In this document: piece by piece, positions 21,877-31,383 of the stretch
Layout: each line of letters begins with the position of its first letter
Position numbering within the stretch: the stretch's first letter is position 1
Assembly: GCF_000220395.1 (NCBI RefSeq)
Contig: NW_004087011.1
Coordinates: 1-31,383, forward strand
From: Ichthyophthirius multifiliis
Lineage: Eukaryota > Ciliophora > Oligohymenophorea > Hymenostomatida
DNA length: 31,383 nt
Direction of reading: 5' to 3'
Position numbers and translations under genes: made by a program
The notes under the pieces: generated by a model
The model's database searches: none
What the model was told of the DNA's origin: nothing
Seen by the model: the letters and a program-made list of their open reading frames with translations, nothing else

Positions 21877-24089
21877 TCATTTTTTAGGCTCTTCTTTTTG
21901 TGGAGGTTCGAAAATAGAAATATCTAATTAATCCTATCTAAGAATGCTTTTTAAGATGCTATTTATAATATTTATGATTAAAGTTAAAATAAAATTATAT
22001 ATAAAAGTTATTTAACTTTACATAATAATTACCTTAATCCTTTTTATTTATTATCTTTAGGAATTGAATATAAAGGTTAATTAGATTATTTATTAAAAAC
22101 TCCCATATTAGGAAATAATGTAGTAGTGGCTTGTTTTACACAATCGAAGATTCTATCTGTTTCTTGCTTTGTTTATTATGAAATTTCTCTTTTTAAAAAT
22201 AATTTATTAAAATATAATATTTTTAATTTTACTATCTTGTTTTTCTTAAAATTTCTTATTAATCTTTTAAATATTAAATATTTAATTAATTTTATCTTTA
22301 TTTCTCCATTAATTTTTATAGTTTATATTAATCTCTTCTTCTTTTTCTTTCATAATTATCAAGCTTATCTCTTTCTTTTAATTGTCTTATTTCTTATCTG
22401 AATCTAATTCTATCTTCTTCATATCTCTTTTTTATTTAAAAATGTTTTTAAAATTTAGTTTAGTTAAAAAATAATTACTTTTTTATTTTCAATATATTAT
22501 TAAATTCTATTAAATTTTTCTTATTATTCTTAAATTTTAATATTTTGTTCAGTTTTTATTTATTTTTTCTTTTCTTAAGTTAAAATTTCTTTTTCTTTTA
22601 TATATTTTTTTCTTTCAATCTCTTATTTTATAAAATTTTCCTAATTTTCTATTTTATTTATAAATAACATAAAAAAAAAAAAACTCAATTTAAAAAAAAA
22701 AATACTTTTATATTATTCTTATTTTTCTACTAATTTATGCACAAAATTAGAAACATTTTCTTTTTCTTAATAAGATCTATATTCTTTTAATAATTGTAAT
22801 CTTTATTTTTCTCTTTCTTATTTTTCTTTAAGTTTATATTATTTATTTTGTAAAATTTCTTTATATTTTTCTTAAGCCTACATTAATGACTATGTAATAG
22901 TTTAGGCTTACATATCACAATTTCTAATCATTTCTTCTTTATTTAACTATAATTAATGTTCTATTACCATTTTTTTTTCTTTATTTCTTTCGACTTTTAA
23001 TATAATATAAATTTATTTTATTATAAAAATTACCTTATTCAAGTCTTTAATTTAATTATTCCTATTTTTCTTTTTATTATTTTTATTTAATAAAATCTAA
23101 TTTATATTTAATTTGTTCTCTTTCTTATCTCTTTTTTTAATTATATCTAATTTCTTCTTCTTTTATTTTCTACATTTTAATTTCCGCTTCTTTTCTTTAT
23201 TATTTCTTTAAATCCTCTTTATATTTTTATTAATTTAACGATTATTAAAGTAATCTTGCTTCCTTATCTTTAATTTTTTGAATTTTTAATAGTCTTTAAA
23301 CATCTTCTTCATATATTATTTATGCTTCTTTTTATTTTTATTCTTTAAACCTATTATATTTATCGATTTCTGCCATTAATTAATATTCTATTTAGGTTCC
23401 TTCTGTTTCATCTAAACCTAAAACTTCTTCACCATTTTAAGTACTTGGAGCTTAATGAGTTTTTTTTAAATAAGAAACTGTTTTATTAAATAATCCATTA
23501 AGTTATTTCGATGATCTTTTTATTTTCATTATATAATTATTATTGATATTAATTTTTAAAAATTTACAATTTTTGATCACTTATGCTTTTAGAAAAAGTC
23601 TAAGTTGGCTATAAACAAATAGATTTTTATGGTCCATCTTTATTAAATCCATCAGATACTGAATTGCTTAAATTTCTTTACCTTTATAATTTCATAATTT
23701 GTAAACGTTTTACAATTACATCTTTTATATCCTCTTTTTTTGTTTAAAAAAATATATATTATTTTTATTATTAAAATACATTCTAAACGTTCTAAATAAT
23801 GGTTATAACGTAGTTTTTATATATCTGGACTGCAATTATCTTTACAAAAATCCTCTTATGTTCTTTAATTTTTTTATTATTATTTATTTTATTTTTTTAT
23901 ATACTTTAATTCAAATTAACTTGGCTCTATTCCTAATTCTAATAATGCTTCCTTTGTACGTGGAGATTCAGGACGAATACTTAATGCTTTTAATTTACTT
24001 CCTTATAAAACAGGAAGAAAAAAAGTGGATCTTTTTTAATTTAAACGGGTAGTTCCTTATTATTATTATTATTATGGTTAGTTTTACAT
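21877..24089 (-). CDS. CCDC177-like coiled-coil protein (nine exons)
   Basis: The exons are 23905-24089, 23780-23862, 23568-23733, 23034-23515, 22706-22993, 22479-22648, 22233-22426, 22033-22188 and 21877-21958. They total 1806 nt, giving 601 residues with every junction in phase. The N-terminus is Gln-rich (MQNQPQQQQQQG). The module ALSIRPESPRTKEALLELGI, at about residues 35-54, with LRYNHYLERLEQDI (79-92), matches the N-terminal SPRSxEAC...P.EL...Y..YE.xR pattern of CCDC177 and related protist proteins. The remaining 450 residues are a highly charged single-helix/coiled coil (for example EEEIRYNQKKRQEREQ and YEEDRIRFRQEIRQLKERDK), ending in a short globular tail FEPPQKEEPKK. An ATG inside intron 3 (23529-23527) opens the downstream exon in frame and would mimic a start. 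The family motif upstream shows the gene begins at 24089. Biochemical function is unknown. Confidence 0.78.
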
Positions 24090-24679
24090 TTCTATAAAAC
24101 CTAAAATTTAGTTGTTTTTTATTTTAAGAAAATGGTTATTTTAATAATATTTATTATTTTTTTATTTTAATTTAATTATTTTTCTTATTTTTAAATAAGT
24201 TATAATTATTTTATTTGAAGGTTCAAAAAAATATAATTATTTTTTATTATTTGATATAAAAAAAATTAAGAAAATATTAATGTATTGGTAATATGTTTAT
24301 TAAAAAAAAAAATGTAGATAAAATGTTATTTTGAAAACTATTTTTTTTTTCTCAATAAAAAACTAAATTAATTAAAATGAATAAATATTGTTGATTCGGA
24401 TAAAAAAGTTATTTGAGTTTATTTTATATATAATCAAATAATTTAATATATTCTTTTTAATTATTTTTATACATAAAATCTAAATAAAATAAGAATAAAA
24501 ATTAATAATAGTAATAAAAATATAAATACAGATACAGAGTGTATATTATCTTTATAAAAATCAAACTTAAATAAAAAAAAAATATAGAAAATTAAAAAAT
24601 AAAATCAATTAATTTAATATTTATAAATTAAAAGAGTTACTTTATTTTAATTATATATAAAATAAATATGATAGTTTAA
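24090..24679. other. A+T-rich spacer, no gene seen
   Basis: A/T-rich DNA upstream of the CCDC177-like gene, probably including its promoter. I find no ORF with coding composition. Confidence 0.65.
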
Positions 24680-25380
24680 AATAATTATTAGATTTAAGAA
24701 TCAAGATGCTAAAAAGCAAATGGATTAAATAAAATAATAAATATAATTTAAACCAAAAACAAAAATCATATAAAATATTTTTCATTAAATTTTTTGCAAA
24801 TAAATCTTAATATATAAGAAATAGGATATGCAATAGTATAAGATTTATGACTGAAATATGTAATAGTGATTGTCAAAAGCCTTAAATTATTTTTTAAATA
24901 AGGAATAATTTATAGATTTTTTAAAAATGCTTTTTATTTAAAAAATTTGCTGATGTAAATATAAATCAAAGTGATAATAAACCTTAAAATAAATTTAGAT
25001 TTTTCAAAAATAATTAAAGAGCATAAAAACTAATATATTTAATTTGATCACCAAATAAAATAAATAGTTACTGAAATTGAGAAAATCCAAGAAAGACTAA
25101 TAAATGAATCCAGATAATTTAATAAAATATGAAAATATACTTAAAATGTTTAATCCGAGAAATATAAATAAATATAAAGGCATTTAAGTGATATAAATTA
25201 TAAAATATATTACATAATTGAAATAGTAAAAAATTAAATTTGATTTTGAAAGTTTTTGATATTAATGGAATCATAAAATAATTAAGATTTTGAGATAATT
25301 AAGATGAATTTCCTACTCAAAATAAAAAAATATATCCTATTAACAGTTTATCTTTTAAACTTTATAGATTAAAAAGTTTT
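24680..25380 (+). pseudogene. Broken plus-strand coding region, family unknown
   Basis: Three overlapping plus-strand frames carry protein-like segments. The first, about 24706-25048, includes RFMTEICNSDCQKPQ and KKFADVNINQSDNKPQNKF. The second, about 24985-25130, includes DFSKIIKEHKNQYIQFDHQ and VTEIEKIQERLINESRQF. The third, about 25107-25260, includes MNPDNLIKYENILKMFNPRN. FDINGIIKQLRF follows near 25257. Because the second and third overlap by about 20 nt in different frames, introns cannot join them cleanly. The simplest reading is a decayed gene, though a sequence error is possible. The family is not recognised; FDINGII faintly recalls an EF-hand loop. Confidence 0.33.
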
Positions 25381-25636
25381 TTTTTTTATTTTATTCTATT
25401 ATTTTTTAAACAAAAAAATTAAAAAATAAGAGAGAAAATAATAACTAATTAAATAAAACTATTATAATTGTTGATAATTTAGTTTGTTCTTATAATTCTA
25501 TAATTTTTTAAGATGATAAATTATTTATAATAATTTAAATTTTCATTAATTTAAAAGAAATTTTCTATAATTAAAAAGAAATTTTAATTTACAAATATAA
25601 TAATAATAAATAAATTAAAGTAAGTTTTATTTTTTT

Positions 25637-25876
25637 TCAAAAAATAAATTATTATTTTTTTAAAGGTAAAATGAATCTAGTTTTGCTAAATAAAAATGAT
25701 TATATAATTAAATTTTAAAATTATATTTTTTATTGAAGTTCTTCCATTCCCCTTAAAATTTAAGATTTTGAAAAATAATCTTTACCGGAAGCTTTTCGTA
25801 AATTTAGAAAATACATATTTTAAAATATTTCTTTTACAACATTTTTAAAAATAAATTTTAATTGTTTTTTAAACAT
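25637..25876 (-). CDS. Small EF-hand-like ORF
   Basis: This is an ORF of 79 residues starting MFKKQLKFIFKNVVKEIFQN. Its central segment LRKASGKDYFSKSQILRGME resembles the second half of an EF-hand (DG-x-(I/L/F)-S-x-x-(E/Q)-L). It lacks the normal Asp ladder, so calcium binding is doubtful. The C-terminal third is low complexity. It may be a small gene, an exon, or a remnant related to the broken region next to it. Confidence 0.33.
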
Positions 25877-26235
25877 AAAATATTTTATTTTTATTTTATC
25901 GTTAAATAATTATTGTAAATTACTCCACTTAATTTTTCTTAAGTATATATAAGAGTTAAAAATATAAATTATTCAAATAAAAATATATTAATTAAATTAA
26001 TAAAATATATTAAATAATTAATATATTTATATAAAAGCATTAATTAAGAAATATTAATTTTTACTAAAAGAATGTTTAAAATAAAATTAAAATAATTTAT
26101 ATTTTTGCAAATTAAGTAAATTATATTAATCATTAAATAAAAAATAAATTTTTAATTATTTAACAAAATATAAAAAAGCATTATTTTTTTTTTTAAAAGC
26201 TAAACTATTTATACATTAAACGTAAAAATAAGCAA
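25877..26235. other. Divergent spacer
   Basis: A/T-rich interval between a minus-strand and a plus-strand reading frame, so it would hold both promoters if both are expressed. No motif recognised. Confidence 0.55.
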
Positions 26236-27056
26236 ATGAAAATAAACCTCACTTCAATCACAAAAATCCAGAACAATCAAATATTAACACAAAAAATAAA
26301 TAAATTAAAAACAGAAGAAAAGATTGTATAACTTAAATAATAAAATATAAAAAACGAAATAAAGTATTTATCAAATCAACTAAGAAAAAATCAAAAACAA
26401 ATTCTAAAATAAGCAACTTCTTCATCTTCAAATAGTTCTCTTTATTAATCATAATCATCAAAATCAAGTAACTATATATCCGAAAGGAAAAAAGAAACTA
26501 AAAGCTATGAAGATTTAAACATATTAATAGAATAATTAATACCAGAAATAAAGAAAGTGAAAAAACTTGATTAAATATTTTCGCTTAATTTCGGAACAAT
26601 AACTCATTTTTAAAAAGTTATTTAATAAAATCGTTTTTTGGATGCATTAAAAGGAATTCTAAAAGTATTTTATAAATACATATAATAAACAAAAGAAACA
26701 TATCCTTTTAATTCCTAAAAACTATAAATAAATAAAAAAGAAAATCTAATATATAATAAGCAAATGATTTAAAATAATAAAACTAATTGATTAACTAAGA
26801 AGAGTTTTCAGAAATAAATATATTCAGAGATTTATAATCACCTGAAAAAAATAATTTTCGAAAAAAAAATACACCTAAAGAAAGCCCAAAAAGAGCTCAA
26901 ACTTAAAAAAATTAAAAAAACAAACATAATTTTAGTAATTCAGAAAGTTATAATTGTAGTTTAATAAGTCATCCTTAAAATAATATAGAAAACACCGCAA
27001 AAAAAAATCGTTAAAATTCTAAAATTGATTATAAGAATATAATTTATAAATATTGA
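26236..27056 (+). CDS. Ser/Lys/Gln-rich protein, unknown; one frame change
   Basis: The first frame runs from ATG at 26236 to TGA at 26788-26790, giving 184 residues. It has a coiled-coil start (QNNQILTQKINKLKTEEKI), a Ser-rich linker (ATSSSSNSSLYQSQSSKSSN) and a helical module (EQLIPEIKKVKKLDQIFSL and QQNRFLDALKGILKVFYKY). A second frame from about 26790 to TGA at 27054-27056 is just as protein-like (EEFSEINIFRDLQSPEKNNF, TPKESPKRAQTQKN). The two differ by a frame. One canonical-ended intron, GTATTT...GAAGAG (about 26670-26809, 140 nt), would join them in phase, but at the cost of apparently coding sequence. Otherwise there is a true frameshift or a sequence error. No family recognised. Confidence 0.55.
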
Positions 27057-27104
27057 AATAAAATTAAAAGAAATAAAATATTAATATGTTTATTTATATA
27101 TTAT

Positions 27105-28731
27105 TCATTAAACATTTTTACATTACTCTTTATATTAAGATTCTTATTTATTATAATTATTATAAATGAAACTTAATTCTTTATTTTTTAGCTCATTAAA
27201 ATCATTAATTCCTAAATAAACTTGATTTGGAGACTTTTCAACTGATTATTAAAAATTAAAAGTTATATTTTCCATTTCTTTCACTTCATCATTTTAGATT
27301 TTATTTTATTTATTCTTAATTTTGTTTGCATTTATTAAAATTTCTAAAAGATACTGAATTTTCATTTGATCTTTCTTTTATAATATTTGGAATTCTTACA
27401 GGTCCTATAAACATTGATACTTATTTGCTTCTTATATTTTCTTCGTTTTTTTATATATTTTCTATTTCATAGAAATCTTTTTATGCTAAATCAAAAGAAG
27501 GTGCTTTTTTAAATTAGTTCTATTTAAAATATATATTTTCTAATGCTTATTAAGGTGTAATTCTTTACATAGGCTCTTTTTAAAGAATTTACTTAAGTAA
27601 ATTTTTGGCTGGCAAAGAAATATTTTCATAAATTTTTCGTGTAAAATCAATATTTGCCTCCTTATTTTTTTTTAAAACATCATTAAATTTATTTCCTGGA
27701 AAAACAGTTTCACCGACAAGTCTTTTTTTAATTTTTTTTTAAAATAATACTTTTTTATAAATTTACAATATATGAAATATAACTCCTACAGAAAACATAT
27801 CACATATAGTTGAATATCCTAAAGATTTATCATTTAAATTCGCTATTTCAGGAGCTACAAAACCTGGAGTACCACATTTAGGAAAAATATAAGGATTTTC
27901 ATCTTAAAAAGTCGCTAAACCAAAATCAACTATTTTAAGATTTGTTTTATCACCTTTTTTTTACAAAAGAATATTTTCAGGTTTCAAATCGCGATGCATT
28001 ATTCCTTTCTAAGAACAACTTTATACACCACTAATTAATTATTTCATTAAGTCTTATATTTCTGCATCTTTGAAAGGAGTATAGGCATGATTATTTATTT
28101 CATCTAATAAAGAAATGCCTTAAACTATTTCCATTACTAAATAAATTGTATTTGCCCCTTCAAATATTTCATAGAATTTAATTATATTTTCATGTTAACG
28201 TAAACTTCGCATAATCTTAAGTTCATTATAAAGTGATAACTACAATTTAGTTTTTATTTATTAATTTTTTTTTATTTTTTACAATTCCATTTTCAATATT
28301 TTATAATTTATATTTTTCAAAACATTTAACTGCAAATATTTCACCTGTTGTTTTTTTTTAAGCTGAATATACCTAAAATATAAATAAAAAATAAATAATT
28401 ATTAAATAAATAATTATTTCTATTTATATTCCTTTTAAATAAAAATACTCTTTATTTTAATTACTCGTGCATAATTTCCTTTTCCTATCTCAGATAAAAC
28501 TTCATATTCATCTTAAAATCTTGCCTAAAATATTTTCTGAGCAAAAATTTCTTTAAGTTTAATCAAAACAATTTCTTCAGCTAAAAAAATATATTCTTTA
28601 TTCTTTTTATCATTTAAGCTAAATCCTTTTAATTAATAATTAATTTTACCTTTATCATAAATCCATGTAACTTTTTTGTTTGGCAACAATTCAATTACTT
28701 AATCAGGAATATTTTATAAGGTTTATTTCAT
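27105..28731 (-). CDS. Serine/threonine protein kinase with N-terminal PH-like domain
   Basis: Five exons are proposed: 28465-28731, 28283-28372, 27767-28239, 27400-27721 and 27105-27374. They total 1422 nt, giving 473 residues. Residues 1-70 (IPDQVIELLPNKKVTWIY...KGFSL) look like the PH-type module that precedes many ciliate kinase domains. The kinase domain is complete: glycine loop IGKGNYARV (82-90), catalytic AVK with K105, NELKIM helix with E125, HRDLKPEN (H201, D203, N208), DFG (224-226), GTPGFVAPE (242-250) and D266 in CDMFSVGV (Met replaces the usual Val, Phe the usual Trp). It should be an active CAMK-like kinase; the substrate is unknown. The 100-residue tail is Lys/Asn/Gln-rich. 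Intron 4 is only 25 nt (27375-27399), and intron 3 (27722-27766, 45 nt) has length 3n with no in-frame stop. No ATG lies closer to the kinase domain. Confidence 0.87.
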
Positions 28732-30839
28732 ATAATAAGAAAATCATTTAATAAATATACATATTTTGTTTAGTTGAAAAGTAGTTTATTCTTTTTTATT
28801 AATTTTAATTCAAATTGGCATTAAGAGTAGTCTAATTAATTATTAAAAATATATTATTCTATTGATTATGTAGATGTAATTTATATTTATCTATCTATTT
28901 CCTATATTATGTATTGTTTTTTATTAATATTTGAATGTCTTTAAAATTTCAATTTTTATATTTTTTTTTAAGTATTTTTCTTATAAATATTTATATTTTT
29001 TTTATTGATTGCTTTTATTCTTTATAGTAATATATTTTTATATATTACTTTTATAATTATTGTTTAAGTAATTTTTATTTATACATTTAAATATAACTTT
29101 TTAAAATCTAAAATCTTCTGTTAAAAATATATTATAATATTCTTTCATAATTTTTTTAATATAAATGAGATAAAGTATTATTTAAAATTTTATACTTTTT
29201 TAAACTTAAAATGAATAACAAATTTATTTGGTTTTTCATAATTTTCACATTTAATTTTAATATATAAATTTACATTTATTTAATAAAACTTGGTTAAATT
29301 ATAGCAAAATAAATATATTAAATATTTAATATAGTCTTTTATAAAAAATTAATGAAGCAAGTAATATTTATTTTTTTAGAAAAAAAATCAAACTTAATTA
29401 CTTTCAAAGCTTATTTAAAATATTAATTTAACATATTTTACTATAAATAATGTTAATATAACACTTTCATTCACTAATCTTATTAATTTACTTTTGCATA
29501 ATTTTATAGTGATAGTAACATAATTTTCTAATTTTTAAAAATATATTTAACTCTTTTTAAACTATTAAATTTGAAAACTCTTGAATATATAATAACCTAT
29601 TTTTATTATAATAAGTAACATTATTTAAAAATATAATTTTTAATCTAATGACAAAATAAAAATGAAATATTTAAAATAATCTACAAAAAAATGGATAGAA
29701 GTTTATTTTTTATGTAATATAAATTATTATTTACTAGAAACCATTTTAATTACATATATAAACTAAATCAAATTATAGAAGAGGCTTAAATTAAAAGAAT
29801 AATTTAGTATTTATACGTTCATTTTTAACAAAATTTAAAGCAGGCTAATTCTTAATTTGTATATGGATTAAAATATTATAAATCTAATGCAAAAATTTAA
29901 TGAGTTTATAAATAATAAAATTAAAAATAAATCATATATAATATTTTTTATCATCATTTATATTCATTATATAAATAATAAATAATATTTTATGTAAAAG
30001 CAAATCATTTTATTTTTTATAATTAGAAATTAAAATATATATTGATAATCAAATATAAAGAAAATAATTAAAAATTAATAAATAAATAAAAAAAATGATT
30101 TTTAATATTTTAATAGAAAAAAAAATAAAGCTAAAATTATATAATAAAATAAAATTAATAAAATGTATATCATATATGAATATATATATAATATAAAAAA
30201 TTAAATAAATAAATTTATTATAATTATTATTAATTATATTATATTGTTTATTTAAAGTAATAAAAATATTAAAGACTCTAAATAATTATTAATTAATCAA
30301 CTAATGGTAAAAAAATTTAAACTTTAATTTTGTCTTTTTTAAAATAAAATAAAAATTATAACTAAGAAAAAAAAGTTAAACACATGTGTAAAAATAAATA
30401 AATTAGTATTTTTTATGATTAATAAAAAAAAAATTTAAAAAAAAATCTAATATAATATATAGTTAATATATATAATCATTATAATTAAAATAAATTAAAA
30501 TTTAGAAAAAATATAAAATATTTAAAAAATATAAAAAAAAATATTAATAAAAATATATAAATACTAATATAAATATATAATTAATTAAATAAAATATATT
30601 TTGATAAAATAATTATATTAATATATTATTTTTAATAAAAAAGTTAAATTAAATAGACAAATATTTATAAAGATAATAAATATAAATGTATATATATTTA
30701 TATAAATTATTTTTATAAATATAAAATTATAAATATTTATATTTATATTTATATTTATTTTTATATTTATATTTTTATTTATATTTATATTTATATTTAT
30801 ATATAAAAAAATAGAAAATTTACCATTCATTTATTTTAA
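28732..30839. other. Long A+T-rich spacer with hexamer repeat
   Basis: About 2.1 kb upstream of the kinase gene has no coding composition on either strand. A minus-strand frame across 30618-30830 is just the translation of the repeat (alternating Ile and Asn). I see no RNA gene. Confidence 0.7.
30720..30803. repeat. TTTATA hexamer tandem repeat
   Basis: About a dozen units of TTTATA, with occasional units extended by two Ts, end in a short TA run. It is non-coding and borders the last gene. Confidence 0.9.
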
Positions 30840-31026
30840 AATGTAAATTAGTCCATTCACTTATTTATTCTGATTTAACTTCTTCATAATAATTATCTAA
30901 AAGATTTCGTTTATTTGTTTCATATTTTGATTATTATAAAAAATTTATTAATGAAAAAATAAAAATTTTGGTTTATTAAAAAAAAGAAAATTTTAAGATT
31001 ACTCTTTATAATGAACACTTAGAATA

Positions 31027-31383
31027 TTTGAAAGACTAAATATCTAGAATAACTTATAATTTGATCCTCTTAAAGAAATTAGTAATTATTTTTTAAGTCA
31101 TTTCAATTTTATCTAATATTATTATTCTTATTCTTAATTTGTTTAAAGATATAAAATAATTTTTAATATATCATTTAAAAATGTAAATTATTTAAATGAA
31201 TAAATTATTGATCATTATGTTTAAGAATAATAGTAATATGTTGCAAAAAAGTTATTCTAATTATTTCATTCTTAATGCTAAATAATAATTATTGGCTAAT
31301 GCTCTTTTTAAATTAATTTTAAAAATAATAAAGGTTGTCCTAAAAAGAAAAAAGGATTTACTTAAAATAATAAAATAAACAAA
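31027..31383 (+). CDS. Partial gene running off the right end, unknown
   Basis: One plus-strand frame is open from about 31027 to the window end with well-mixed sequence: IFERLNIQNNLQFDPLKE, ISNYFLSHFNFIQYYYSYSQ, NYLNEQIIDHYVQEQQQ, then NNKGCPKKKKGFTQNNK, a basic patch like a DNA- or nucleus-targeting segment. Just upstream (about 30830-31060) another frame is coding-like (LTSSQQLSKRFRLFVSYF, ITLYNEHLEYLKDQI). I find no donor/acceptor pair that joins them, so either an intron with an unusual end or a frameshift lies near 31030-31060. No family recognised and no stop within the window. Confidence 0.42.

Noticed and set aside
21900-21912. A tRNA T-loop-like GGTTCGAA
   Set aside because: It lies inside a coding exon, no acceptor stem or anticodon arm can be drawn around it, and I find no other tRNA signal in the window.
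22126-22401. Plus-strand hydrophobic ORF of 91 codons
   Set aside because: Antisense of exons 7-8 of the CCDC177-like coiled-coil gene.
23527-23529. A separate gene starting at this ATG
   Set aside because: Exons upstream (to 24089) join in phase and supply the only family-level motif, and the ATG falls within a canonical intron.
23858-24052. Plus-strand ORF of 64 codons
   Set aside because: Antisense of exon 1 and intron 1 of the CCDC177-like gene.
30618-30830. Minus-strand ORF of 70 codons with Ile-Asn repeats
   Set aside because: It is the translation of the TTTATA hexamer repeat and neighbouring A/T spacer, not a gene.

Overview
The window is ciliate nuclear DNA, most like an oligohymenophorean macronucleus of the Ichthyophthirius/Tetrahymena kind. 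It is extremely A+T-rich, its genes are cut by many tiny introns (about 25-92 nt, usually GT...AAG or GT...TAG), and TAA and TAG are read as glutamine with TGA as the only stop. Read with the standard code almost nothing is coding. Read with the ciliate nuclear code, whole proteins with recognisable families appear, and exon lengths sum exactly to whole codons. I inferred all gene models by eye, so exon edges are predictions, although most are fixed by phase and by family motifs.

Layout, left to right. A plus-strand gene with an ELM2-like motif (1140-2445) converges on NAF1 (2686-4206, minus), an H/ACA snoRNP assembly factor. Then, all on the minus strand: a WDR53-like WD40 protein (4565-5720), a decayed protein kinase (5930-7400), a secreted cystatin-like protein (8042-8722), a small signal-anchored ORF (9860-10283), UMP-CMP kinase (11028-11971), a B-box/coiled-coil/Kelch protein (12912-15175), a TIM17/22/23-family translocase (15538-16158), a putatively N-myristoylated protein (16522-17114), a coiled-coil protein (17232-18362), a helical protein of unknown function (about 18480-19450), an alveolin-like protein (19806-20321), a second coiled-coil protein (20893-21693), a nine-exon CCDC177-like coiled-coil protein (21877-24089), a small EF-hand-like ORF (25637-25876) and a PH-like/serine-threonine kinase gene (27105-28731).

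The exceptions to minus-strand polarity are the ELM2 gene, a possible leucine-rich fragment (10470-10970), a broken coding stretch (24680-25380), an unknown Ser/Lys/Gln-rich protein with one frame change (26236-27056) and a partial gene running off the right end (about 31027-31383). The long gaps (8.7-9.9, 12.0-12.9 and 28.7-30.8 kb) are A+T-rich with simple repeats and no gene I can support.

Functionally this is ordinary mixed gene content: RNP assembly, pyrimidine nucleotide metabolism, mitochondrial import, signalling, chromatin, and a stretch between 17 and 24 kb rich in coiled-coil and cortical (alveolin) proteins. There is no operon logic, no virus-like element, no CRISPR, and no rRNA or tRNA that I can find. 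The most unusual observations concern splicing: a 25-nt intron, a GC-AG intron, an intron holding a long T/A palindrome, and 3n-length introns.
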